Below, in pieces: positions 34,117-43,529 of a stretch of DNA of 64,000 nt; the stretch's first letter is position 1, and every line of letters begins with the position of its first letter. Source of the stretch: Myxococcales bacterium (lineage in GTDB: Bacteria; Myxococcota_A; Bradymonadia; UBA7976; UBA1532); assembly GCA_020633465.1 (NCBI GenBank), contig JACKDN010000004.1, positions 1 through 64,000 on the forward strand, given 5' to 3'. Made by a program: the position numbers and the translations under genes. The notes under the pieces are model-generated. The model was not told the origin of the DNA, did no database searches, and saw only the letters and a program-made list of their open reading frames with translations.

Positions 34117-34340
34117 GTGTCCTCCCATGGGCCGTCGTCGGCACACACCATTCCCATCTGACGCATGTTTTTCAAGGCCACTGGACGCCGGGCGACGAGA
34201 GGACCGGCGCCGCGCCTCCGCCGAGGCCGGCCCGATCGCGCGTCTTGGCGGGGTGGCGGCGCGCGATCGGCCGGTGTTATGCGGCTCCGCGACGACCGTG
34301 CAGGTGAATGTGCCCAATGTAGGCGGCCGGTGGAAAGCTG

Positions 34341-34391
34341 CACCAAGTCAACTTTTCAACTGCGTCCCTTTTTCTTGGCGGGCCCCCTCAA
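34341..34391 (+). promoter_or_regulatory. Shared upstream box, copy 1 (DUF4091 gene 1)
   Basis: CAAGTCAACTTTTCAAC begins at 34344 and is followed by TGCGTCCCTTTTTCTTGGCG. The same AT-rich box precedes all three DUF4091 genes. Its first base is 105 bases before this gene's ATG. It is far AT-richer than its surroundings. The remainder of the 332-base gap from 34117 shows nothing else I can identify. Confidence 0.75.
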
Positions 34392-34448
34392 GTGTCGTAC
34401 GACGGTTCCGAAGAGGGATGAAGCCACGCACAGCACCGCGAGCCCTGC

Positions 34449-37400
34449 ATGAGCACCGAGCGAAGCCGCAACCTCCGCCCAGTGACCCTCACCCTGCTGG
34501 CCCTGATCGTCGGATCGACGGCGTGCGGCCACGGTGAGCTCGAGGCGCACGGCACCCGCGCCGGCACGGAGTCGCCCGCCCCCATCGAGGCGGGCGAGGT
34601 GCCCAAGGGCCCGGACGTGCCGCAGCCCGAGGCCCGCGACGATCAGGCCGAGCAGCACCTCGAGCAGCCCCAGACCAAGGAGCCCCCGATGCGGGTGGGC
34701 CTCGGCGAGGGCGCGCCGGCGGCGCCGTGCAGCGGCCTCGGCTGCGACATGACCGCGCCGCCCGCCCCGGCGGTCGAGACCTGCGGCGACGGCGCCTGCC
34801 GCGTCGACGAGTCGTGCAAGACCTGCCCCGCCGACTGCGGCGACTGCGGCCCCGAGCCGGGCGTCTGCGGCGACGGCGTGTGCGCGCCCGACGAGACCTG
34901 CGCCGACTGCGCCGACGACTGCGGGGCCTGCGCCGTCGGCGCGACCTGCGGCGACGGCGCCTGCGGCCCCACCGAGGCCTGCGACAGCTGCGCCGAGGAC
35001 TGCGGGGCGTGCCCACCGCCTTGCGGCGACGATCTGTGCGAGCCCGGCGAGAGCTGCGGCAGCTGCGCGGCCGACTGCGGGGCCTGTCCCCCGCCCGCCG
35101 CGGTCTGCGGTGACGGCGCCTGCAACGGCGCCGAGACGTGCGAGGCCTGCCCCGGCGACTGCGGCGCCTGCGCGCCGACCTGCGGTGACGGGGCCTGCGC
35201 GGGCGACGAGACCTGCGGCAACTGCGCCCAGGACTGCGGCGCCTGCCCGCCGCCCGCCGCGGTCTGCGGCGACGGGGCCTGCAACGGCGACGAGACCTGC
35301 GGCACCTGCGCCGGCGACTGCGGCGCCTGCCCGCCGGTCTGCGGCGACGGCGCGTGCAACGGCGCCGAGGGCTGCGGCAACTGCGCGCAGGACTGCGGCG
35401 CCTGCCCGCCCTCGCCTCCCTCGTGCGGTGACGGCGCCTGCAACGGCGACGAGACCTGCGGCAGCTGCGCCCGCGACTGCGGCGCCTGCCCGCCCGTCTG
35501 CGGCGACGGCCAGTGCAACGGCGCCGAGACCTGCGGCAGCTGCGCCGGCGACTGCGGCGCCTGCCCGCCCCCGCCGCCGGTCTGCGGCGACGGCCAGTGC
35601 AACGGCGACGAGACCTGCGGCAGCTGCGCCGGCGACTGCGGCGCCTGCCCCCCGCGCTGCGGCGACGGCCAGTGCAACGGCACCGAGACGTGCAACAGCT
35701 GCGCGGGTGACTGCGGCGCCTGCCCGCCCCCGCCCCCCGCGTGCGGCGACGGCAGCTGCAACGGCGCCGAGACCTGCGGCAGCTGCGCGCGGGACTGCGG
35801 CGCCTGCCCGCCCCGCTGCGGCGACGGCCAGTGCAACGGCGACGAGACCTGCGGCAGCTGCGCCGGCGACTGCGGCGCCTGCCCGCCCCCGCCCCCCGCG
35901 TGCGGCGACGGCAGCTGCAACGGGGCCGAGTCGTGCGACACCTGCCCCGGCGACTGCGGCGCCTGCCCCGCGGCCGGCCTGCCGGGCTGGATCGGCGTGA
36001 CCGGCCTGACGCAGAAGCTGCGCCCGACCGACGCGCTGCCCGGCGATCAGGTGGCCGACATCGAGGCCGCGCGCAACGAGTTCGAGGGCTTCCAGATCGC
36101 GTTCCGCGGCGGCAACGGCGGGCGCACGGTGCAGTCGGCCACGCTGTCGGCGCTGACCGGCCCGAACGGCGCGCGCATCACGGCCGACAACGCGGTGATC
36201 TACAAGGTGGCGCAGTACGACGTGTCCAGCGCCAGCAACGACGAGGGCGACGTCGGCGAGTGGCCCGACCCCCTCGTGCCCGACGTCGACCCGTACTACG
36301 GCGAGCGCCGCAACGCCTTCCCGCTGCAGGTGCCCGCGAACCGGGTGGCGGCCATCCTGGTCGACCTGCACGTGCCCACCGGCGTGCCCGCCGGCAACTA
36401 CACCGGGCGCGTGACGCTGCAGACCAGCGGCGGGCGGTTCGAGGTGCCGGTGCGCCTGCGGGTGTTCGACTTCGACCTGCCGTCGACCTCGAGCCTGCCG
36501 ACGATGTTCGGCATCGGCTGGGACGCCGGCTGCGTCGCGCACCACGGCAGCTACGAGGCCTGCGGCGGCGATCCGGGCATCCTGCACTACGGCGCGCTGT
36601 ACGCGAAGGTGGCCCTCGACAACCGCATCTCGCTGGGCCAGATGGTCTACTACTGGCCGCGCAACAACGACTGGTCGATCTTCGAGGCCGCCTACGGCGC
36701 GCTGCTCGACGGCACCCACGACGGGCGCCTGGCGGGGGCGAAGATGACCACGTTGGCGACGCACGCGCGCTGGGCCGCGAACCCGGAGCAGGCCGTGCGC
36801 GGCTGGAAGCAGGGCGTCGAGGCGCGCGGCTGGGACGTCACGCTCTTCGAGTACGTCTGTGACGAGCCGCCCTACGGCTGCCAGTGGGGCGACATCAGCG
36901 CGTGGGCCGATCCCGTGCGGCGCGGGGGCGTGAACACGCTGGTGACCACCAGCCTCGAGCACATCCAGGATCACGGGCTGACCGGGTCGGTCGACCTGCT
37001 GGCGCCGCTGATGAACTGGGTGGGGCCGAACGGCGCGATGGGCACCCACGCCGACTACCGCAACTGGATGAACCAGGATCCCAGCCGCAAGATGTGGTGG
37101 TACCAGTCCTGCGTCAGCCACGGCTGCGGCAACGGCTGCGACACCTCGCACGGCGCCGGCTTCACGGGCTGGCCCAGCTACGTGATCGACGCCTCGGCCA
37201 TCCAGGCGCGGGCCATGGAGTGGTTCACCTTCCGGCACGACGTGGGCGGCGAGCTGTACTTCGCCACCACCGACCAGCTGACCACCGCCTGGACCAACCA
37301 GTGCCGGTACTCGGGCAGCGGCGACGGCACGCTGTTCTACCCCGGCAAGCCCAGCATCATCGGGGGCCAGACCGACATCCCGATCGAGTCGCAGCGCATG

Positions 37401-37589
37401 AAGCTCATCCGCGAGGGCATGGAGGACTACGAGTACCTGCACCTGCTCGACCAGCTCGGCGAGGGCGCCTTCGCCCGCGCCCAGGTCGACCAGCTGTTCC
37501 CCTCGGCGAACACGGTGACGGCGACGACGGCCGACGAGCTGCGGGCGACGCGGCGCCGCTTGGCCGAGCGCATCGAGGCGCGCAACTGA
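34449..37589 (+). CDS. DUF4091 lipoprotein 1, with 15 Cys-rich CGDG repeats
   Basis: A 1046-residue lipoprotein. The signal ends LIVGSTAC. After a 90-residue Glu/Pro linker come 15 Cys-rich repeats (34776-35967), of the form CGDGxCNGxETCxxC...DCGAC, with PP linkers alternating short and long. The catalytic region (about 515-1046) starts GWIGVTGLTQKLRP and is a beta-sandwich plus a DUF4091-type TIM-barrel glycoside-hydrolase-like domain (FDFDLPSTSSLPTMF, FEYVCDEPPYGC, MWWYQSC, GELYFATTDQL, ESQRMKLIREGMEDYEY). The acidic DE in VCDEPP is a good catalytic candidate. The substrate is probably a polysaccharide or glycoconjugate outside the cell. Confidence 0.9.
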   Translation: MSTERSRNLRPVTLTLLALIVGSTACGHGELEAHGTRAGTESPAPIEAGEVPKGPDVPQPEARDDQAEQHLEQPQTKEPPMRVGLGEGAPAAPCSGLGCDMTAPPAPAVETCGDGACRVDESCKTCPADCGDCGPEPGVCGDGVCAPDETCADCADDCGACAVGATCGDGACGPTEACDSCAEDCGACPPPCGDDLCEPGESCGSCAADCGACPPPAAVCGDGACNGAETCEACPGDCGACAPTCGDGACAGDETCGNCAQDCGACPPPAAVCGDGACNGDETCGTCAGDCGACPPVCGDGACNGAEGCGNCAQDCGACPPSPPSCGDGACNGDETCGSCARDCGACPPVCGDGQCNGAETCGSCAGDCGACPPPPPVCGDGQCNGDETCGSCAGDCGACPPRCGDGQCNGTETCNSCAGDCGACPPPPPACGDGSCNGAETCGSCARDCGACPPRCGDGQCNGDETCGSCAGDCGACPPPPPACGDGSCNGAESCDTCPGDCGACPAAGLPGWIGVTGLTQKLRPTDALPGDQVADIEAARNEFEGFQIAFRGGNGGRTVQSATLSALTGPNGARITADNAVIYKVAQYDVSSASNDEGDVGEWPDPLVPDVDPYYGERRNAFPLQVPANRVAAILVDLHVPTGVPAGNYTGRVTLQTSGGRFEVPVRLRVFDFDLPSTSSLPTMFGIGWDAGCVAHHGSYEACGGDPGILHYGALYAKVALDNRISLGQMVYYWPRNNDWSIFEAAYGALLDGTHDGRLAGAKMTTLATHARWAANPEQAVRGWKQGVEARGWDVTLFEYVCDEPPYGCQWGDISAWADPVRRGGVNTLVTTSLEHIQDHGLTGSVDLLAPLMNWVGPNGAMGTHADYRNWMNQDPSRKMWWYQSCVSHGCGNGCDTSHGAGFTGWPSYVIDASAIQARAMEWFTFRHDVGGELYFATTDQLTTAWTNQCRYSGSGDGTLFYPGKPSIIGGQTDIPIESQRMKLIREGMEDYEYLHLLDQLGEGAFARAQVDQLFPSANTVTATTADELRATRRRLAERIEARN
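34776..35967 (+). repeat. Cys-rich CGDG coding repeats of DUF4091 gene 1
   Basis: Fifteen tandem copies of a roughly 24-28-residue module encoded in the lipoprotein linker. Each has six Cys in the order CGDGxC, ETCxxC, DCGAC. Linkers alternate between PP and PPPPP or longer. Later units are nearly identical at DNA level, showing recent expansion; the first four are more diverged. Probably disulfide-stiffened rods that hold the enzyme away from the membrane. Confidence 0.88.
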
Positions 37590-37684
37590 CCCCCCCGCGC
37601 CGCGGCCCACCGCCGGGGTGGGTCGTGCGCGCACCACCGCGGGGCGCGCGGACCGGCGCGCTCCGTTGCAGCCACGGCCGGCGT

Positions 37685-37703
37685 GTTGCAGACACACTGC
37701 AAC
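37685..37703. promoter_or_regulatory. GTTGCAG palindrome upstream of DUF4091 gene 2
   Basis: GTTGCAG-ACACA-CTGCAAC, a perfect 7-bp inverted repeat with a 5-base spacer. A further GTTGCAG half-site lies about 20 bases upstream (around 37664), and CTGCAAC recurs at 40358-40364 before gene 3. A plausible operator for a dimeric regulator. The rest of this 341-base gap is GC-rich and unremarkable apart from the shared box at 37823. Confidence 0.55.
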
Positions 37704-37822
37704 GGCTCGGCGAGGTCGAGCGCCGCGGACGCCGCCTGCCCAGGCCCGGCGAGGCCGGATCGGGTGCGCGCGCCGCGCGGGGCAAGGTCGCCCGGCGCCC
37801 CGGCGTCGCGGCTGGAATTCTC

Positions 37823-37872
37823 CACCACGTCAATTAATCAACCCCGTCCCTTTTTATCGTGCGGCCTCAATC
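37823..37872 (+). promoter_or_regulatory. Shared upstream box, copy 2 (DUF4091 gene 2)
   Basis: CACGTCAATTAATCAAC begins at 37826 and continues CCCGTCCCTTTTTATCGTGC. It is 105 bases before the ATG at 37931. It matches copies 1 and 3 across about 30 bases. Confidence 0.75.
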
Positions 37873-37930
37873 GCAGCCGGCAGGGACCGATGTCCTGGGG
37901 CGTCCCTTCTCACCCGGCCAGCCTGGATGG

Positions 37931-40130
37931 ATGCCGATGAACCACGAGAACGCACACCCGATCTGCGCGCCGATCGCCTGGCTCATGCTGTCGCTCGCCG
38001 CCGCCCTCACCGCCTGTGGTCCGGGCGAGCTCGAGGCCGGCGCGCGCGGCGCCGCCGCCGACGCGCAGGTCGGCGTCGCCGCGCCCGAGCCGCCCCCCGA
38101 GGGCGTCGAGGACGACGCGCTGCGCCCCCTGCACCCGGCCCGCCCAGCGGCCGACGCACCGGCCGACGCGCCGGCCGACGCGCCGGCCGACCTCCCGCCC
38201 GACGCGCCGGTCGATGAGCCGGCCGACGCGCCGCCGATGTGCCGCCGCGCCGATGATGACCCGGCCGATCCGCCCGCCGCGCCGGCCGATGATCCCGCTG
38301 ATCCGCCGGCCGCGCCCGTCGACGAGCCCGCCGATCCGCCATCCGCCTGCCCGTCGCCGCGCCGCCGTCCGCGAGCCGCGCCCGTCGATCCGCCGATCCG
38401 CCGGCCGCGTCGTCGACGAGCCCGCCGATCCGCCGGCCGCGCCCGCCGACGAGCCCGCCGATCCGCCGGCCGCGCCCGTCGACGAGCCGGCCGATCCGCC
38501 GGCCGCGCCCGCCGCCGCGCCCCCGGCGTGGCTCGGCGTGACCTCGCTGACCCACAAGCTGCGCAGCGTCGACGCGCTGCCGGCCGCGCAGGCCGTCGAG
38601 ATCGAGGCCGCGCGCAACGAGTTCGAGGGCTTCCAGCTGGCCTTCGCCGGCGGCGCGGCCGGCCGCACCGTGCGCGGCGTCAGCCTGTCGACGCTGACCG
38701 GCCCCGCCGGCGCCCGCATCACCGCCGACAACGCGGTGGTCTACAAGGTGGCCCAGTACGACGTGCCCAGCGCCAGCAACGACGAGGGCGACGCCGGGGA
38801 GTGGCCCGATCCGCTCGTGCCCGACGTCGACCCCTACTACGGCGAGCGCCGCAACGCGTTCCCCCTCGTGGTGCCCACGGGCCGCCTCGCCGCGGTGCTG
38901 GTCGACCTGCACGTCCCGACGGGCATCCCGGCCGGCCGCTACACCGGCACCGTGACCGTCGACACCGCCGACGGCGCCTTCGCCGTGCCCGTCGGGCTGC
39001 GCGTCTTCGACTTCGACCTGCCCTCGACCTCGAGCCTGCCCACGATGTTCGGCATCGGCTGGGACGCGGGCTGCGTCGCGCACCACGGCAGCTACGAGGC
39101 CTGCGGCGGCGACGCCGGCATCCTGCACTACGGCGCGCTGTACGCGAAGGTGGCCCTCGACAACCGCATCTCGCTCGGCCAGATGGTGTACTTCTGGCCG
39201 CGCAACGACGACTGGTCGGTCTTCGAGGACGCCTACGGCGCGCTGCTCGACGGCAGCCACGACGGCCGCCTGGCCGGCGCCAAGATGACCACCCTGGCGA
39301 CGCACGCCCGTTGGGCCGCCGACCCCGAGGCGTCGGTGCGCCGCTGGAAGGGCGGCGTCGAGGACCGCGGCTGGGACGTCACGCTCTTCGAGTACGTCTG
39401 TGACGAGCCGCCTTACGGCTGCCAGTGGGGCGACATCCCCGGCTGGGCCGAGCCGGTGCGCCGGGCCGGCGTGAACACGCTGGTCACGACGGGCCTGCCC
39501 GAGGCGGCCGAGGCCGGCGTGCTGGACTCGATCGACCTGCTGACGCCGCTGATGAACTGGGTCGGCCCGAACGGCGCGATGGGCACCCACGCCGACTACC
39601 GCAGCTGGATGAACCAGGATCCGAACCGCAAGATGTGGTGGTACCAGAGCTGCATCAGCCACGGCTGCGGCAACGGCTGCGACACCTCGCGCGGCGAGGC
39701 CTTCAACGGCTGGCCCAGCTACGTCATCGACGCGTCGGCCATCCAGGCCCGGGCGATGGAGTGGTTCACCTTCCGGCACGGCGTGGGCGGCGAGCTGTAC
39801 TTCGCCACGACGGACCAGCTGGCCACCGCCTGGACGAACCAGTGCCGGTACTCGGGCAGCGGCGACGGCACCCTGTTCTACCCCGGCAAGCCCAGCATCA
39901 TCGGGGGCCAGACCGACATCCCGATCGAGTCGCAGCGCATGAAGCTCATCCGCGAGGGGCTCGAGGACTACGAGTACCTGCACCTGCTCGAGCAGCTCGG
40001 CGAGGGCGACTTCGCCCGCGCCCAGGTCGACCAGCTGTTCCCTTCGGCGAACACGGTCACCGCGACCACCGCCGACGAGCTGAAGGCCGCGCGGCGGGCG
40101 CTGGCCGAGCGCATCGAGGCGCGCAACTGA
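37931..40130 (+). CDS. DUF4091 lipoprotein 2, with Pro/Ala/Asp linker; frame break in linker
   Basis: A paralogue of the flanking DUF4091 genes. It starts MPMNHENAHPICAPIAWL, a signal matching gene 3, with lipobox LTAC. Instead of Cys-rich modules it has a spacer of PADAPADEPADPPAAP-type 11-residue repeats. Between about 38340 and 38412 the repeat pattern is scrambled and the frame shifts by +1; after that the frame is clean to the stop at 40130. The catalytic region begins WLGVTSLTHKLRS and is colinear with gene 1, including VCDEPPYGC and GELYFATTDQL. If the frame break is an assembly error, the protein is about 730 residues. Function as for gene 1. Confidence 0.82.
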
Positions 40131-40329
40131 CCCACGGATGAGGGCCCCGCGCCCGCCTTCGACCCTGTCCCGTCCTCGCGCGCCCGCCGGCCCCACCGGC
40201 GGGCGCGCTGCGTTCTGGGGCGGCGGCGAGCGCCGCGCCGGCCGACGGTGCGCGCCCGACCCACCTCGGCCGGGTCATCGGCGCACCATCGCCCCCGTCG
40301 CGGCCCACCTCACCGGGCCCGATCGCTTT

Positions 40330-40364
40330 CAGTCAGACACACAGCCTTTCACGCTGACTGCAAC
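40330..40364. promoter_or_regulatory. Inverted repeat and CTGCAAC site upstream of DUF4091 gene 3
   Basis: CAGTCAG near 40330 pairs with CTGACTG at 40354-40360 across a 17-base loop, and CTGCAAC overlaps the right arm (40358-40364). The 479-base gap 40131-40609 is clearly AT-richer in its second half and holds no gene. Its other recognisable element is the shared box at 40501. Confidence 0.4.
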
Positions 40365-40500
40365 AGACCGTCGTCGACCGGCGACACATCGACAGAGTGA
40401 CTCACCAGACCATCGCGGCGCCGGCCGCGGGCGCCTCGAATACCTCACAATCTGTCTCCAGACGGCGATTTACGGGCGATCACCGTCACGCTGCATTTCT

Positions 40501-40551
40501 CCACAAGTCAATTATTCAACTCCGTCCCTTTTGTTGCGCAGACCCTAAAAT
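40501..40551 (+). promoter_or_regulatory. Shared upstream box, copy 3 (DUF4091 gene 3)
   Basis: CAAGTCAATTATTCAAC begins at 40504 and continues TCCGTCCCTTTTGTTGCGC. It is 106 bases before the ATG at 40610. Confidence 0.75.
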
Positions 40552-40609
40552 GCCGGAGTCACCGTCCGATTAGCCTCCACGTCCCTCCACGACACGGCGA
40601 GCATGGACG

Positions 40610-43286
40610 ATGCCGATGAACCGCAAGAACGCACACCCGACCTGCGCACGGATCGCGCTGGTCCTGTTGTCGCTGACCGCCGCCCTCACCGCGTGTGAGC
40701 CGGCCGAACTCGAGACCCACGGCGCCGACGGCGTCGCCGACGCCCAGGTGTCGGCGGTCGCCACCCAGGCCCCCGAGCCCGAGGTCGAGACCATCGACCT
40801 CGGCGATCACCAGGCGCTGCGCATGACCAGCGCCGAGCGCGACGCTTTCATCCGCGCCTTCATCCGCATGCTGTTCGGCGGCGGCTGGGGCACCCCCTAC
40901 TGCGGCGACGCCGTCTGTGACGACGGCGAGGACTGCGGCAGCTGCGCCCGCGACTGCGGTGCGTGTCCGGCCCCCGAGGTCGAGCCCTTCTGCGGCGACG
41001 GCACCTGCGACGCCGACGAGGACTGCGGCGCCTGCGCTCAGGACTGCGGCGCCTGCCCGCCCCCGCCCCCCGCCTGCGGCGACGGCGCCTGCAACGGCGA
41101 CGAGACCTGCGGCACCTGCGCCCGCGACTGCGGCGCCTGCCCGCCCCCGCCCCCCGCCTGCGGCGACGGCGCCTGCAACGGCGACGAGACCTGCGGCACC
41201 TGCGCCCGCGACTGCGGCGCCTGCCCCCGCCCCGGTGAACCGTGCCTTCTGCCTGCGGCGACGGCGGCCTGCAACGGCGACGAGACCTGCCCGCCCTCGC
41301 ACCTGCGCCCGCGACTGCGAGACCTGGCAGGCGCCTGCCCGCCCCCGCCCCCCGCCTGCGGCGACGGCACCTGCAACGGCGACGAGACCTGCGGCACCTG
41401 CGCCCGCGACTGCGGCGCCTGCCCGCCCCCGCCCCCCGCCTGCGGCGACGGCACCTGCAACGGCGACGAGACCTGCGGCACCTGCGCCCGCGACTGCGGC
41501 GCCTGCCCGCCCCCGCCCCCCGCCTGCGGCGACGCGGCAACGGCGCCCTGCGGCCGCCCGCGACTGCGGCGCCTGCCCGCCCCCGCCCCCCGCCTGCGGC
41601 GACGGCACCTGCAACGGCGACGAGACCTGCGGCACCTGCGCCCAGGACTGCGGCGCCTGCCCGGCCGCCGGCAACGTGCCCGGCTGGATCGGCGTGACCT
41701 CGCTGACCCACAAGCTGCGCAGCGTCGACGCGCTGCCGGCCGACAAGGCCGTCGACATCGAGGCGGCGCGCAACGAGTTCGAGGGCTTCCAGCTGGCCTT
41801 CGCCGGCGGCGCCAGCGGCCGCACCGTGCGCGGGGTCTCGTTGTCGACGCTGACCGGCCCCAACGGCGCCCGCATCACCGCCGACAACGCGGTGGTCTAC
41901 AAGGTGGCCCAGTACGACGTGCCCAGCGCCAGCAACGACGAGGGCGACGCCGGGGAGTGGCCCGATCCGCTCGTGCCCGACGTCGACCCCTACTACGGCG
42001 AGCGCCGCAACGCGTTCCCGCTGCAGGTGCCCGCCCACCGCGTGGCCGCGGTGCTGGTCGACCTGCACGTCCCGACGGGCATCCCCGCCGGCCGCTACAC
42101 CGGCACGGCGACCGTCGACACCGCCAACGGCGCCGTGAACGTGCCGGTCAGCCTGCGGGTGTTCGACTTCGACCTGCCGTCGACCTCGAGCCTGCCCACG
42201 ATGTTCGGCATCGGCTGGAACGCCGGCTGCGTCGCGCACCACGGCAGCTACGAGGCCTGCGGCGGCGACGCCGGCATCCTGCACTACGGCGCGCTGTACG
42301 CGAAGGTGGCCCTCGACAACCGCATCTCGCTCGGCCAGATGGTCTACTACTGGCCGCGCAACGACGACTGGTCGATCTTCGAGGACGCCTACGGCGCGCT
42401 GCTCGACGGCAGCCACGACGGCCGCCTGGCCGGCGCCAAGATGACCACGCTGGCGACGCACGCCCGCTGGGCCGCCAACCCCGAGGACTCGGTGCGCCGC
42501 TGGAAGGCGGGCGTCGAGGCGCGCGACTGGGACGTCACGCTCTTCGAGTACGTCTGTGACGAGCCGCCCTACGGCTGCCAGTGGACCGACATCGCCGGCT
42601 GGGCCGAGCCGGTGCGCCGCGCCGGGGTGCACACCCTGGTGACCACCGGCCTGCCCGAGGCCACCGCGGCCGGCGTGCTGGGCTCGATCGACCTCATCAC
42701 CCCGCTGATGAACTGGGTCGGCCCGAACGGCCCGATGGGCACCCACGCGGACTACCGCAACTGGATGAACCAGGATCCGAACCGGAAGATGTGGTGGTAC
42801 CAGAGCTGCATCAGCCACGGCTGCGGCAACGGCTGCGACACCTCGCACGGCGACGCGTTCAACGGCTGGCCCAGCTACGTGATCGACGCCTCGGCCATCC
42901 AGGCGCGGGCCATGGAGTGGTTCACCTTCCGGCACGACGTGGGCGGCGAGCTGTACTTCGCCACCACCGACCAGCTGACCACCGCCTGGAGCAACCAGTG
43001 CCGGTACTCGGGCAGCGGCGACGGCACGCTGTTCTACCCCGGCAAGCCCAGCATCATCGGCGGCCAGACCGACATCCCCATCGAGTCGCAGCGCATGAAG
43101 CTCATCCGCGAGGGCATGGAGGACTACGAGTACCTGCACCTGCTCGACCAGCTCGGCGAGGGCGCCTTCGCCCGCGCCCAGGTCGACCAGCTGTTCCCCT
43201 CGGCGAGCACGGTCACCGCGACCACCGCCGACGAGCTGAAGGCCGTGCGCCGCGCGCTGGCCGAGCGCATCGAGGCCCGCAACTGA
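40610..43286 (+). CDS. DUF4091 lipoprotein 3, with Cys-rich repeats; frame break in repeats
   Basis: Third paralogue. The signal MPMNRKNAHPTCARIALV matches gene 2; the lipobox is LTAC. The linker has about nine CGDG modules with long PPPPP spacers (28 residues, 84 bp each). Two stretches, 41226-41345 and 41520-41565, break the otherwise near-identical unit; the second moves the frame by +1. From about 41570 the frame is clean. The catalytic region starts GWIGVTSLTHKLRS, is nearly identical to gene 2 and very close to gene 1, and keeps VCDEPPYGC. Long stretches are identical at DNA level, so duplication or gene conversion is recent. Function as for gene 1. Confidence 0.82.
40900..41669 (+). 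repeat. Cys-rich CGDG coding repeats of DUF4091 gene 3
   Basis: Tandem 84-bp units encoding CGDGxCNGDETCGTC followed by ARDCGACPPPPPA. Intact units are almost identical. Units around 41226-41345 contain inserted pieces, and the unit at 41520-41565 lacks 13 or more bases. Confidence 0.85.
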
Positions 43287-43529
43287 TGCTCGCCTGAGCG
43301 TGGGCGGAGCGGGCCTCTCCCCGTGGCCCGCCCCGCCACCCCGCGGCGGCGCGGACTCTCCCCCTCCCTCCCGCGCCGCCACCCCGTCGGCGGGGTGGGC
43401 GCCCCCGGGCGCTCACCCCGCCGATACCTTTCCCGCCCGCCTCCGCCCTCCCTCTGGCTCACTGCGGCACACCACGACACACCTTTCGGGGCGTTCGCAG
43501 CGGCACGTTATCTGCTTTTCCTCACACCC

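Noticed and set aside
38016..38340. An independent gene start inside the Pro/Ala/Asp linker of DUF4091 gene 2
   Set aside because: The linker repeat and catalytic part belong to one lipoprotein; the second frame begins only because of the shift at about 38340-38412.
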